From Neolecta irregularis DAH-3 (lineage: Eukaryota; Ascomycota; Neolectomycetes; Neolectales; Neolectaceae), in NCBI GenBank assembly GCA_001929475.1, contig LXFE01001036.1, positions 1 through 43,821 of the forward strand: a DNA stretch of 43,821 bases, given 5' to 3'. The notes under the pieces are model-generated. The model did no database searches, had not been told where the DNA came from, and worked only from the letters and a program-made list of their open reading frames with translations. Made by a program: the position numbers and the translations under genes. Positions 1 to 10,577 of this stretch are shown here, in pieces (the stretch's first letter is position 1; each line of letters starts with the position of its first letter).

Positions 1-2
1 TC

Positions 3-173
3 TGGCTCGCCTTTGAGCTGCCCGAAGGCCCAGACGGCTTCGACTCCGGCTACGAGTCCTTCCAGCGGTATCCCATTGCCGTAGCCCCAACCCCAACCCG
101 CTTGCAGTGCCGCAGAGGTCACCCAGCACCCCTTCGTCGCCTACCTCACCACCTTCCAGCACCACGCATAAAG
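3..173 (+). CDS. 3' fragment of an unidentified gene (edge of window)
   Basis: The third frame is open from the window edge to a TAG at 171-173. It starts WLAFELPEGPDGFDSG and then becomes rich in Pro and Arg. The stretch is clearly more GC-rich than the next 700 bases, which fits the tail of a gene lying outside the window. I do not recognise the family. A short intron (GT at about 79, AG near 105) is possible but cannot be demonstrated. The frame could also be a chance ORF in GC-rich DNA. Confidence 0.25.
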
Positions 174-935
174 TAGATGCGGGTAATCTAGAATTGATTG
201 GCTTGATCTCAATTACAGTTCTAGTTTACATTGTTTTCCCTAAAGTTGGTGTCTACAACGCTGGTTACACTTGCAGTCTTTATTTCTAGTGGGAGTCTAT
301 CCGACCGCCGTCAATGATCAATAATAATAAGATCCACTAGACTATATGTAAGTAGAACGCATGAGATACAAATAACACCAGGCACTATTCCTAACCTATG
401 TTATATGAATGTAACTTCTGGGGGCAAATATCATTTCATCAATAGTGAGCAAACGTCTCACTCATTCCCTGCCATATCTCTCTCCTTTTACGAAAAGATC
501 TTGCGGGCGTTGGATTTGCCTGTATGTATGGTTGAGAAAAACATGCAGAAAGTGTGGAGACGTAACGATTGATACAATTTCAGCACAATCACTGATAAAA
601 TAGGGTGATATCTTTACCTAACTGGTTATTTGTCTCGAGGGGGGTTTAGAGTCCGGATTACGTGACGAAGAAGTTATCTCCTTATATTTTATGTATCACC
701 ACCATGACAGATGATCAAAATCTTGCACGTAGATCAAAGTTCTGAGGGCCGGGGGTTTCTAGCCCGACCTTGAAACTTTCCACCCATCGAACAACGTGGT
801 TAGGCGAGCTTCAAACAATGATTCACTATCAGGGCTCGGCCTAGACTACTTGTCTACGCACAAAGCAAACATTAAATTAAATAATGCCTTCTCAGGTGGC
901 CCGCCTCTCATTCCTTCTTCCCTTTCCCTATCATT
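174..935. other. Non-coding, AT-rich interval
   Basis: I see no reading frame with family similarity on either strand. Short frames here are interrupted by stops and cannot be joined by plausible introns into a recognisable protein. The final 100 bases are pyrimidine-rich (CTTCCCTTTCCC just before 930), which fits a promoter or leader of the small gene that starts at 936. No tRNA, repeat or terminator structure was found by eye. Confidence 0.4.
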
Positions 936-1361
936 ATGGATGATATTTCTGTTCTTCCACATTTGGTCAGGAAGGGCACTTTGGGATCCAGCGCGCCGTC
1001 GTCAAGTTCTCTACCTCAGTACATTCCAAGTGCGGACCCTTCTCTCCCTGTACCTCCTCCAGTATATCAACCTGTATCTCCTGTGTCCCATGTTTTTACG
1101 GAAACATGCACTATATCGTCTACGATCACATCATCTACTTTGCATATCACGCCCGAAACCTGCACAATAGCGGCTCTTATTCTGACATTCACGAGTCTAG
1201 GGATTGGATTAGGACTAGCTTTGGGGGGTGCATATTGGTCAATCTGTCTGGCTGCTCTACCTGTTGCTTGGACTGCAAACTTTTTAATGAAGAAAGGATT
1301 GGCAGCTCGCCAGAAACGCATGGAAACGAATCGGAAACGAGGGGTAGAGATAATCGCGTGA
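936..1361 (+). CDS. Small protein with a C-terminal two-helix membrane region, unknown function
   Basis: This is an uninterrupted 141-codon frame starting at ATG 936. The first 55 residues are rich in Ser and Pro (SSAPSSSSLPQY, VPPPVYQPVSPVS) and look disordered. A Thr-rich stretch follows, and from about residue 80 come two closely spaced hydrophobic segments (ALILTFTSLGIGLGLALGG and YWSICLAALPVAWTANFL). The tail is basic and cytosol-like (KKGLAARQKRMETNRKRG). The design resembles small fungal integral membrane proteins, but I do not recognise the family. It is one of only two full genes in the window proposed without an intron, so an unrecognised in-frame intron is possible. The start is the first ATG of the frame. 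Confidence 0.5.
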   Translation: MDDISVLPHLVRKGTLGSSAPSSSSLPQYIPSADPSLPVPPPVYQPVSPVSHVFTETCTISSTITSSTLHITPETCTIAALILTFTSLGIGLGLALGGAYWSICLAALPVAWTANFLMKKGLAARQKRMETNRKRGVEIIA

Positions 1362-1648
1362 TACATAGGTGAAGCATTAGGCAACGGAGTTTGATTGGAA
1401 AGTTGTAAAGGAAAGGGATACAAATTCATCTCTGATATGACCATGTAATATAAGGGACGTCGTATTCAATTAAATTCGAACAAATTGCTCAATCTCTCCC
1501 CAAAACACGATTCGGAAGAAAAAGCGAATTCTATCAGTCGAAACTGGCAGATGGACGCCTTTCTAACCCGATCGTCGATCCGGTAACGTGATACCACTCA
1601 TAAATCCCCGTCCTCCTCCAAACTGCTGCGCTCTCCTACAACACCACG

Positions 1649-2732
1649 ATGCTGGTACCGCGCACACGAATATCGCTATTGCGTTCTGTCGCCTGCAAGA
1701 ATATATTTGCAGCTTGTAGTTTTATTTGGAAACCGTATTAATTGATAGAGGCATATTGCCACATCAGCCCCAGTGCCTATGGCCTCCGTATGAGTTGATC
1801 TTTGGCGATATAGCAATTCATGGGATGCAGGAAGTTCCTTCGCCACCTTCTCTATCCGAAAAACTGCCCTGCAAAGATTCACCGCAGATGAAGACATTCA
1901 GCATTTACCGTTGGGTCTGTCTCGTTTTTACATCGCCTCTCATCGACAGGATCCCGAAAAACCTGACGAGAAACCGAGAATGCAGAAGTACGTGGTCGAT
2001 TTGAATAGCTGCGGGCCAATGGTCCTTGACAGTATCATTAAAATCAAAAACGAACAAGATCCTACATTGACTTTCCGACGAAGTTGCCGCGAAGGCATTT
2101 GCGGGAGTTGTGCGATGAATATTAACGGCGTCAATACTCTTGCCTGTATCTGCCGAATCGAGTCGGATTCTTCTAAAGAATGCAAGATTTATCCTCTGCC
2201 CCATATGTATGTTGTCAAAGATCTTGTTCCGGATCTTACAAACTTGTATCTTCCTTGGTTGAATTTCTCAAGCCAACGAGCAGCTACAAACAGTACAAAA
2301 GCATCAAACCGTATCTCCAACGAAATGAGCATCCCGAACGCGAGAATCTTCAAAGTATCAAGGACCGACGAAAGCTGGATGGTTTATACGAATGTATTCT
2401 CTGTGCATGTTGCAGTACTTCATGTCCGTCTTATTGGTGGAATCAAGAAGAATACCTCGGACCAGCTGTTCTGATGCAAGCCTACCGATGCAAGTCTCTT
2501 TCCAGGATACTTTACTTATACATCAGGGCTTTCAGATTCTCGAGACCAAGCTTCATATGAGCGAAAGGAGATGCTCGAGAATTCAATGAGTCTATATAGA
2601 TGTCACACAATCATGAACTGTGCAGTATCTGACAAATGCTATTGTCCATGCTAATACCAGCGAACTTGTCCGAAGGGATTGAACCCAGGTTTAGCTATTG
2701 CGGAGATTAAGAAGGAAATGGCTCTCCATTAA
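1649..2732 (+). CDS. SDH2: Succinate dehydrogenase iron-sulfur subunit (complex II, SDHB)
   Basis: This subunit carries electrons from succinate-derived FADH2 to ubiquinone in the mitochondrial inner membrane. Exons are 1649-1715, 1768-1787, 1831-1914, 1950-2245, 2281-2489, 2527-2624 and 2661-2732, giving 281 residues. The 2Fe-2S ferredoxin domain contains [13 protein letters not shown]. The C-terminal domain has the 4Fe-4S and 3Fe-4S ligands in [23 protein letters not shown] and [10 protein letters not shown]. The N-terminus ([17 protein letters not shown]) is Arg/Leu-rich like a mitochondrial presequence. The first two introns (52 and 43 nt) are less certain than the last four, which are fixed by conserved sequence at 35, 35, 37 and 36 nt. 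The fifth intron, 2490-2526, starts with GC (GCAAGT) and restores AYRW. Nothing suggests a second gene in the locus. Confidence 0.95.
2490..2526 (+). other. GC-AG intron of SDHB (37 nt)
   Basis: The donor GCAAGT is the classical strong GC-AG form. Removing 2490-2526 joins CGA-T to GG and gives AYRW followed by LSDSRDQ, as conserved in fungal SDHB. Without removal the frame departs from the family. No GT lies at the required position. Confidence 0.85.
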
Positions 2733-3336
2733 GGGTTGGAAGCAATAGGAATTTGAAATAGCAACTCTTTTTACAATTGTTTTTTTGGTTTAATAGTCAA
2801 GGCCATAATCTCCAGCAATATACTCCAAGTTGGTTTTGTTTACTTGAGCAATGCACAGCTCCGATATAAAACCTCGGATTAAGTGCATGATGCTTAAAAC
2901 CTTGGCTAGCTTGCTTTTGTGATTATACTTGACTCCATCGAAAATGATGAATTTTAAAGTCATATGAGCAGAATCTATTACAAGAGAAAGCCAGTAATTT
3001 TTATATCACGGCAAGACTTCTCTGGGTAGCACATGAGAAGTCAACTCAACAAAGAAGAGAATATGGACGGGCGAAACGAAATTCTGGAGAAGTCACCGAG
3101 CTCATATATTTGTAATGAAAGATTTTGTGACACGTCGTAAACGCTGGTCTTTATGCTTTTATAGCAAGCTTATTGGGATATTGAAAAGGTAATGACCTTT
3201 AATCGGTGAGTTGCAGTTACGATTTCAGTTTCAAAATGTTTTTGAGATTCAGGGTTGCGTATTTCCTACATGCATTTACCAAATGAGTGTGACGGGAGAA
3301 AGCCAAAAAGACACATGGTTCCATCATTAGCTCTCA
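2733..3336. other. AT-rich intergenic interval with no recognisable gene
   Basis: The sequence downstream of SDHB contains the expected polyadenylation-like AT runs and a long T tract near 2780. All six frames are closed at short intervals. Trial removal of 33-45 nt introns did not yield any family I know. It may hold the 3' end of the weak minus-strand frame at 3337-3723. Confidence 0.4.
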
Positions 3337-3723
3337 TCAATTACCTGAATGTCGAACCTGTCGTTTGCCTAATTGCAGTGTCTCCTTCCCATCACTTCGA
3401 TGCGAACTACTGGAGACTCCTCTAGCCTTTGCCAATGCAATGGAATCTACGGTTGCAGAGAACCTTAGAGGACCATGGCAGGGACTTGAGCACTCCTCTG
3501 AACTGGAACAGCTTGATACTGATGCCCTCTGCAACACAGGCGAGCAGTGTTTCTTTGTGACTTTGGTTTGAACATCATGAGGCAGCAGCGAACAAGGTCG
3601 GTCCTGACGTTGCCTCAGATTATTCGACACACTTTGAGATTCTTCTTCGACAGATACGGATTCCTGTCCGTGCTTTTTAGGGGTGTTTCCTAAAAACAGT
3701 GACTTCAGGTTGAGATGTGGCAT
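3337..3723 (-). CDS. Weakly supported Ser-rich hypothetical protein
   Basis: An open frame of 128 codons runs on the minus strand from ATG 3723 to TGA near 3337. It encodes a low-complexity polypeptide rich in Ser, Gln and Lys, with a Cys/Ser cluster in the middle (SVSSCSSSEECSSPCHG) and no membrane segment. I do not recognise a domain. In this genome a real gene of this length usually has two or three introns, so the absence of any recognisable join weakens the call. The final codons (CATTCAG followed by GTAATT) could be an exon end with a donor, in which case the protein would continue toward 3230. The alternative is that the whole frame is chance. Confidence 0.25.
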   Translation of the reverse strand: MPHLNLKSLFLGNTPKKHGQESVSVEEESQSVSNNLRQRQDRPCSLLPHDVQTKVTKKHCSPVLQRASVSSCSSSEECSSPCHGPLRFSATVDSIALAKARGVSSSSHRSDGKETLQLGKRQVRHSGN

Positions 3724-4025
3724 GATGATAGAGATATAAACAACAAATTTGATCGGCCTTGTAATTTTTTATGAAGATTTTAAAAGTTGGAATGAATGCC
3801 GGATGGAAGGGACAGTTGATGGGAAGGACGTTGCGTGCTAACTGATGGAAGTACAGGAAGGAAATATTTCGGAATCTGACTTCTTTCAGAAAGGTCATAC
3901 CACCGCTCGAAACCCTCCATCATTTAGTAGACGAAAGTCAAGACTGGTGTGGAACAAGCATTCGTTTATTTCTTGTTTCCACCTTGACAACGTCCAACCA
4001 ACTGCCACCTTCATAGACTGATAAG

Positions 4026-5590
4026 ATGACAGCTGTAGTCATTCAAGAGCCTTTTACCGAGTCTACTCTCTTCCCATCTATATATAGCTGACTGAATCAG
4101 GGGAAAAGTTCTTTTGTCAACTACAAAGGGCGATATCGAGATCGAACTGTGGCCGAAACAAGCACCAAAGGCTGTTCGCAATTTTGTTCAGTTGTGTATG
4201 ATCTGCACATAAAATATACTGATCGTAGGTCTCGAAGGATACTACAACAGCACGGTGTTCCATCGGCTTGTCCCGTCATTTATCCTGCAAGGTGGAGATC
4301 CAACAGGAACAGGAACAGGCGGTCAATCAATCTACGACGAACCGTTTCCCGATGAATTTCACTCCCGATTGCGATACTCCCGTCGAGGATTGGTTGGTAT
4401 GGCAAGTTCAGGACCTAGTGACAACGGATCTCAATTTTTCATTACGCTTGCCGCAACCCCGGAGCTCCAAGGGAAGAATACGCTATTTGGAAGAGTCATG
4501 GGAGATACAATTTTCAATATAGTGAAAATGGGAGAAGCAGATGTTGAGGGAGAGCGGCCTCTTTATCCTGTGAGGATCATCAAGTCTGAAGTGCTCTGGA
4601 ACCCATTTGAGGATATTGTACCCAGGATTTCCGAGCCTTTGCCCGTTGTGAAAGAAAAGGGTACTAAGAAAAAGGGAAAGAAGTGCGTTTGTACATGTGG
4701 GCTTGCTTACTTTTAGAAATAAAGCCCTCTTGAGCTTTGAAGACGAAACAGAGAAGGATGTTGTCACAAAGAAAATAGTCAGTATGCATGATGTTGGAGA
4801 TGACCCTCGGCTAGTCAAGGAAACCGCCCATCGAGAACAGAAGGAACGGCCTCACAATATAAACGAAGTCGCAAAATTGAAACCAGAATCTAAGGAAACT
4901 ACAGTGCCAGACCCGCCCAAATCAGAGAAAATGGAGATTATCGAGGTCGAATCAAACAAATCACCGCCACCGAAACGGAAGCAGAAACTGCCAGGAATAA
5001 ATGACTTGCAAGCTCAGATAGATGCTATGAAGAATAGTATCAGGAGTCTAGACGATCGAACGGTTGCCCCATCGGATTTGCACAAAGAAAAGAAGAAGTC
5101 AAGTTATCTCGATCTTGAACGCGAGAAATATAAGTCAGGCAAAGCAATCATTGGCAGGAAAAGAAAGAAACCTGGGAATGAGGCTGAAATTCTATCTGCC
5201 CTCGAAAGTTTCCGATCAAAACTTCAGGCTCCTTCAAGCGAATCTTCAGCGACCCCCGAAATCTCGAAATTTGGAGAAGTTTGCCCGTTACATCTTGTCC
5301 CAGGTTGTATGTCTTGTTTCGATCGATTAGGGGAGACCAATGATAACGAAGATTTGTCAGAGTTCACAGCCAGCCGCTCCTGGTTAAATCATTCATTAAC
5401 ATTCGGAAAAGATTATCTCGGTAAGGATGGAACGTATAAAATGCAAAGGGAAATGGAAAATTACGAAGTAATTGATCCTCGAGAACGTAAAGCGGAGGCG
5501 CGGAGGAAAGACAAGGAGTCAAGGAAGAGCGACGGGATTAGCAGGAGCTTTCGAAAGGAAGGGGGATGGAATGGCCGGAAAAATGATTGA
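4026..5590 (+). CDS. CWC27: Spliceosome-associated cyclophilin CWC27
   Basis: CWC27 is a cyclophilin-like component of the activated spliceosome that partners with CWC22. Exons are 4026-4060, 4101-4195, 4229-4682 and 4717-5590, giving 485 residues. The first 180 residues form the cyclophilin fold, with FHRLVPSFILQGGDPTGTG and SSGPSDNGSQFF. At the position of the cyclosporin-binding Trp, the TPELQGKNT segment has Glu, as in human CWC27, which argues for little isomerase activity. The family-specific NKALLSFEDETEKD follows the fold. The rest is a charged, Lys/Glu-rich coiled-coil tail, also typical. Introns are 40, 33 and 34 nt. The stop lies only 35 bases from the convergent stop of ATG12. Confidence 0.95.
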
Positions 5591-5625
5591 TTCTAATAAA
5601 TTTCGTGTACAGTATTAAAGTCAAT

Positions 5626-6144
5626 CTACCCAAAAGCAGGCGTTGTACAATAATTGATCACCAGTTGATCTGCAACTTTGAAGCACTATCAGTAAGCATA
5701 TATCCCATAAGCACATACCTTGTACAGATTCCCCACTATCTCATCCGGAGCTGGGGCAAACGCTGAATTGACGTAGAGAAACTTGAATCTATCAGTGGAT
5801 ACTGACTGTGAACTTACCAGGCTATCCTTTGATGAGCATTGCAACTGTTTTCGTAGCCACCGACCAACAATATCAAACCTCTGTGTCGAAGAAACCGTAC
5901 AGATAGGCTGTTTAAGCATTTTTGTTGCCCCCACCGCTTTGAACAGTATTTTTACTATTGTTAACGCTGGTCGGCGAAAGGAAATACTCTTTACCTTTTG
6001 GCTGTCGGCAGAGTATTCTTGAAGGGCTGTCGATGCATCTATTGGAAGTTGGGAAAGGAGAACTGACTGTGAGATTGACTGGAGCGGATTTACTGGGGAT
6101 TCATCCGGAATTCGGGATTCGTTCAATGGCTGAAGTTGGCTCAT
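5626..6144 (-). CDS. ATG12: Ubiquitin-like autophagy protein ATG12
   Basis: ATG12 is conjugated to ATG5 through its C-terminal Gly and forms part of the E3-like complex for ATG8 lipidation. Exons on the minus strand are 6144-5818, 5781-5719 and 5685-5626, giving 149 residues. The first 60 residues are polar and disordered. The ubiquitin fold is visible as KILFKAVGATKMLKQPIC, RWLRKQL, SLFLYVNSAFAPAPDE and VGNLYKCF, and the protein ends TTPAFG with the required terminal Gly and no propeptide. The 36-nt intron 5782-5817 contains no stop and is a multiple of three. Unspliced, it inserts 12 residues into the fold; spliced, it restores SLFLYVNSAFAP. The other intron is 33 nt. Confidence 0.93.
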
Positions 6145-6176
6145 ATGAGGTATAGTAATGTTATTTGAGAACTGTC

Positions 6177-6592
6177 ATGGAACCCGACCGGGCACAATAT
6201 GGATTTGTCGAGTATTTCTCGATAAGACACTATTTTAGTAGTAAACATTTGCGCAGTGGTCTTCATCAATTTGCTCTTTCGTGGAAGAAGATAAAGATAT
6301 CTCCGGATGTTCTTCTCAGCCCAATTATCTTGAATTCATTTTTAATTATTCTAACACTCATGTAACAATGATGCTCCCTGTAAGCGCGAGGGTCTGTAAA
6401 ACCTGGAGACTCTGCAATCAGAGTTTTATACAATCGTCATTTTGGATGAGTATATATCGCCATCTGTGGATGTTGTACAGAGATAACAAGGTGCTTATCC
6501 CTAATAAGGTCAATAGTCATTATTAGATTCCGATTGAGCGATATGCCATGTATGCTCCGATGGCAAATGACGGGTTATTTCGTCGAAGATGA
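6177..6592 (+). CDS. Short F-box-like protein (tentative gene model)
   Basis: The sequence YLEFIFNYSN followed by SARVCKTWRLCNQSF and SFWMSIYRHLW resembles an F-box, the Skp1-binding motif (L..IF, S.VCK.W, .W..Y). A 36-nt intron, 6491-6526, gives the ending KIPIERYAMYAPMAND and a TGA at 6590-6592. No ATG starts this frame directly. The proposed start at 6177 needs a 50-nt intron at 6207-6256 and places the start only 32 bases from the divergent ATG12 start. That spacing is tight but comparable to the NDUFA8/NUP54 pair. No substrate-binding repeats follow the F-box, so it may be a truncated or decaying gene. Confidence 0.4.
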
Positions 6593-6963
6593 AAAATGTG
6601 CTCAAGGACTAATATTGTAGTATATTCGTAGTTTCCTCACGATAATGATCTGATAGTATACTTGTTTGGTTAGCGGTTGGCCTTGCTGGCTGCAATCCTA
6701 ATTCTAGCACTGAAGAAGGCATCCTGTGATGACGGGACGAGGAACAAGGTCGTGTGAATGCTGCTGCGACATGACTCGAATCGGCCACGGATTGGTCGAA
6801 GAAGAAAAGCAGATTGAGATGAGCAAGATGGAATTATAGCGAATAAATACGAAGGGCAGAATCAAAAGAAATTGTCAGTCCCAAAACCAGGTGAGTGTGG
6901 ATTTATCAGGGAGTATAGGCTTATGGGTGGCTTGGTTAATTAGGGGCATCTAATTACGACAAG
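6593..6963. other. Non-coding interval upstream of HSP70
   Basis: No protein-like frame is visible in this interval. It separates the F-box-like gene from the compact HSP70 promoter and includes an A/G-rich run (GGTCGAAGAAGAAAAGCAG, about 6795-6813). It may hold additional activator sites, but none is as clear as the heat-shock element at 6964. Confidence 0.4.
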
Positions 6964-6981
6964 GAAGATTCTCGAAAGTTC
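6964..6981 (+). promoter_or_regulatory. Perfect four-unit heat-shock element
   Basis: The bases GAAGATTCTCGAAAGTTC contain four alternating GAA/TTC units at exact 5-bp spacing (GAA 6964, TTC 6969, GAA 6974, TTC 6979). This is the consensus for trimeric heat-shock factor Hsf1. It lies about 135 bp before the HSP70 start codon and about 20 bp before a TATA box, the expected place for a heat-inducible SSA-type promoter. Confidence 0.85.
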
Positions 6982-7001
6982 TCAGACTCACCACCAGGCA
7001 A

Positions 7002-7007
7002 TATAAA
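7002..7007 (+). promoter_or_regulatory. TATA box of HSP70
   Basis: The sequence TATAAA occurs 21 bases after the heat-shock element and 108 bases before the ATG. Inducible chaperone promoters in fungi commonly have a TATA box, and the spacing allows a leader of roughly 70-80 bases. The pyrimidine-rich stretch at 7019-7035 may contain the initiation region. Confidence 0.65.
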
Positions 7008-7115
7008 GACAGCAATGTTCGCCCCTCCTCCTTCCAAGCCATTTTCGCTCAAGCAATCGAACCTTAATTCACTTAAGTATTTGTCCCTATCGGTTCTATC
7101 GCTGATATTCTAGGA

Positions 7116-9121
7116 ATGTCTACAGAAAAAGCTATCGGTATTGATCTGGGAACCACCTACTCGTGCGTCGGTGTATGGCAAAATGACCGGGTCGAAATCA
7201 TTGCAAACGACCAAGGAAACAGAACCACTCCTTCATACGTCGCTTTCACAGATACTGAACGCCTGATTGGTGATGCTGCAAAGAATCAGGTGGCCATGAA
7301 CCCGGAAAATACGTTAGACTTGTCATTCATGGCATAAAATTAACTGTTTAGTGTTTTTGATGCCAAACGTCTAATCGGACGAAAGTTCGCTGATCCTGAA
7401 GTTCAAGCCGATATGTTGCATTGGCCATTTCAAGTGACCAATGTGAATGGTCAACCACATATCAAAGTCCAATATAAAGGCGAGTCCAAGGTATTTACGC
7501 CCGAAGAAATTTCCGCTATGATCCTCGTGAAAATGCGGGAGACCGCCGAAGCGTACCTCGGACTCACATGCAACAATGCTGTCATTACCGTTCCCGCTTA
7601 CTTCAATGATTCACAGCGACAAGCCACAAAAGATGCCGGTGCTATTGCTGGCATGAATGTCCTACGTATTATCAACGAACCCACTGCTGCTGCTATCGCC
7701 TACGGTCTCGACAAAAAGAGTACCGGTGAGAAGAATGTTCTTATCTTCGATCTTGGTGGCGGTACATTTGATGTATCTCTTCTCACCATTGAAGAAGGAA
7801 TTTTCGAAGTGAAGGCTACAGCTGGTGATACTCACTTGGGTGGCGAAGATTTCGACAACAGACTCGTAAACCACTTCACTCAGGAATTCAAACGGAAACA
7901 CAAGAAGGACCTTTCTTCATCTGCTCGAGCTCTACGACGTCTTCGAACTGCTTGCGAGCGAGCTAAGCGAACTCTTTCTTCCTCTGCGCAAACCTCAATC
8001 GAAATCGACTCATTGTTTGAGGGTATCGACTTTTACACCAGCATCACCCGAGCTCGCTTTGAGGAATTATGCCAAGATCTTTTCCGAAGCACTGTCGACC
8101 CAGTCGAGAAGGTTCTCCGAGATTCCAAGATTGACAAGTCCCAAGTTCATGAGATCGTTCTCGTTGGTGGTTCAACTCGTATTCCTAGGATTGAGAAACT
8201 CATCTCCGACCTATTCAACGGCAAGACCCCCTGCAAGTCTATCAACCCCGATGAAGCTGTTGCTTATGGCGCTGCCGTTCAGGCTGCTATCCTAACTGGT
8301 GACACATCAGAAAAAACTCAAGACCTTCTACTTCTCGATGTTGCTCCTCTTTCCCTCGGTATCGAAACTGCCGGTGGCGTCATGACCGCTCTGATTCCGC
8401 GAAACACTACCGTCCCGACGAAAAAAACAGAAACCTTCTCTACGTTTAGTGACCAGCAGTCTGGTGTACTCATCCAAATATATGAGGGGGAACGTGCTCG
8501 AACCAAGGATTGTAACATCCTTGGAACTTTTGAACTCTCCGGTATTCCCCCTGCGCCTCGAGGTGTGCCGCAGATTGAAGTGACATTTGATGTTGATGCC
8601 AATGGTATCCTTAATGTTTCGGCTTTGGAGAAGGGAACCGGCAAATTTAACAAGCTCACTATTATAAATGAAAAAGGACGGTTGTCTAAAGAGGACATTG
8701 AACGAATGGTCAACGACGCAGAGAAATACAAGCAAGAAGACGAAAGCGAGAAGGCTCGAATTTCTGCTAAGAATGGTCTTGAATCATATGCTTATTCGCT
8801 GAAGAACTCGATTAATGACGAGAAGCTCAAGGAGAAGATTGATGCTGGCGATAAGGAGAAGCTGCAAAAGGTCATTAATGAAACGACGTCCTGGCTCGAC
8901 AACAACACCACCGCTACCACTGAGGAGTACTCTGAACGACAAAAGGAGCTGGAAGCTGTTGCCCAGCCTATCATGATGAAGGTTTGTGCTTTTTCCATAC
9001 CTTGCTGATGATGCAGGTCTATCAAGGCGGCGACGGTGGCGGCATGCCTACCGGGGCTGCCCCTGGTGGATTCCCAGGTGCTGCTGGCGGTAGCGAGCCT
9101 ACAGTTGAAGAGGTTGATTAA
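7116..9121 (+). CDS. SSA1: Cytosolic HSP70 chaperone (SSA type)
   Basis: This is an ATP-dependent folding chaperone of the cytosol and nucleus. Exons are 7116-7312, 7352-8981 and 9017-9121, giving 643 residues, the usual SSA length. The nucleotide-binding domain shows [23 protein letters not shown] and [14 protein letters not shown]. The substrate-binding domain and lid follow, then a Gly-rich tail ([10 protein letters not shown]) and the terminal EEVD that docks TPR co-chaperones. EEVD together with the lack of a signal peptide and of HDEL excludes the ER and mitochondrial paralogues. Introns are 39 and 35 nt. Codon use is biased toward C-ending codons compared with the neighbours, as expected for high expression. 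Hsf1 control is supported by the element at 6964-6981. Confidence 0.97.
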
Positions 9122-9274
9122 AATCCTGTTGCTGCCTATTTTAGATGTGCATGTTAGTTTCTGGTTCTTGCTATATTTGCTTCTATTATGTAACTTGGAT
9201 GGAATTATAGAAGCTGCTTTGTCCACACGTGATCGCGCAATACTCCAGCCGCCGCTTGTCCGTCGATTTCTGTC

Positions 9275-10577
9275 ATGTCGACGGATCGACTATCCGAACT
9301 GATCCACAAACTCTCTCCCATCCGCGAATACCACAACATTGTATCCTGCTGCTGTAATATTGTCTCTTGTGAGAACCACAAGAGGAATGAAAACATCGTG
9401 ACGCAGCTCGAAGGAGAAGTCAGAGTCGCTGCCGGTACAGATGCATCCGACACCGCGTTAACTATAGAACTCGGCCAGGCTCTTCTCCTGCGATACGAAG
9501 ACACCGTGGAATCCTCAGCTGTAGAAAAGAAGAGACTCAAAGGCGAGATCGAACGACTAGCACAACTGGAAAAAGATTTGTCCAACGAATTCAAAATCAT
9601 GGAAGACCGAAATAGAATTCTGGCAAGCGATAATTCGCGGTTCATCAGGATGAATGAAAAATTACTACATGTACTTTCCAATTCTGTAGCGCAGTTTCTA
9701 AATCCAGGATTTGGAGAGTCTAAATCTGCAGTTGTCTAGTGCAGATGAACGAATGGAGCACCTGACAGAAAATCTTCGATCCACGCATCTTGAAATCGAA
9801 CGTTTGAAAAGAGTAAACTCGAGTCTCGAACCCCAGCTGGAATATCTCTCCACTTCCAACTCACAGCTTTCAAACATGTTGAAATGCACATATTCGAGAA
9901 GTCAAAGGACGAGTAACCAATCAGTTACGATTCAAAGCAAATCATTAGACGTTCCCGATGAAGAAGACGAATACATCCACAATTTAGAAACCTCAAATCT
10001 GGAACTGAAGAAAAAGACAGTGGACTTGACTGCTCTTTTGAATGACACCCAGAAGCAGTTGCACAAATTACGCAGTGTCGATTTGGAAAAGGACATCCAT
10101 TACCATTACCACTATCATCTACCCACAGATACCGAATCTCCTTTATCAACACCGAGAAGACTCTCCAATGTTCCGTCTCGTTTTGGTGGGGAAGGTAATT
10201 GTCCCTCTATAGACTATGCTCGACCCCCTCCTTCTCTGGATCTTTTTGCAGCCACGCGTGCACTTCGACGCGCTCAAAGCCACGAAAGTATTCTCACCTT
10301 GAATGCTCGGTCGTCGTTATTCAGTCGTACTCCGACAACTAGCTCGGCGGTGACAAGCGTATCCAGCGTGTTCGCATCCCCTCGACTCAATCGTACAGAT
10401 GGCTCCGTTGGTAGGTTAAAGAGGGTTTCTGGTAATGTTTCCTCGACGTCGACAAGTCCGTGGTCGAAACTTTGGGGGCGAAAGAGATTGAGCGTCCAAG
10501 AAGAGAAGAAAAATATAAATGTGGTTTGTACTGGAATTGATGTTGACGAACTAAGAAATGCGCTACAGGAATATTGA
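9275..10577 (+). CDS. Coiled-coil protein with a Ser-rich, basic C-terminus, function unknown
   Basis: Exons 9275-9670 and 9708-10577 are separated by a 37-nt intron that restores NEKLLHDLESLNLQLSS; the protein has 421 residues. Residues about 45-230 are heptad-like and rich in Glu, Leu, Lys and Asn (EKKRLKGEIERLAQLEK, EIERLKRVNSSLEPQLE), a long coiled coil. An unusual alternating motif DIHYHYHYHLPTD follows at about residue 250, then a Ser/Thr/Arg-rich region with possible phosphosites (TPRRLS, RRAQSHES) and SPWSKLWGRKRLS near the end. A scaffold at the cytoskeleton or spindle pole is compatible with this build, but that is inference. An optional 42-nt in-frame intron inside the first exon (GTATCC...CAAG, about 9341-9382) would delete a Cys-rich stretch. 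Confidence 0.7.

Noticed and set aside
5942-5985. Possible 40-nt intron in ATG12 upstream of KILFKAVG
   Set aside because: Splicing would place a stop directly after the junction, and the unspliced frame already leads into the conserved fold.
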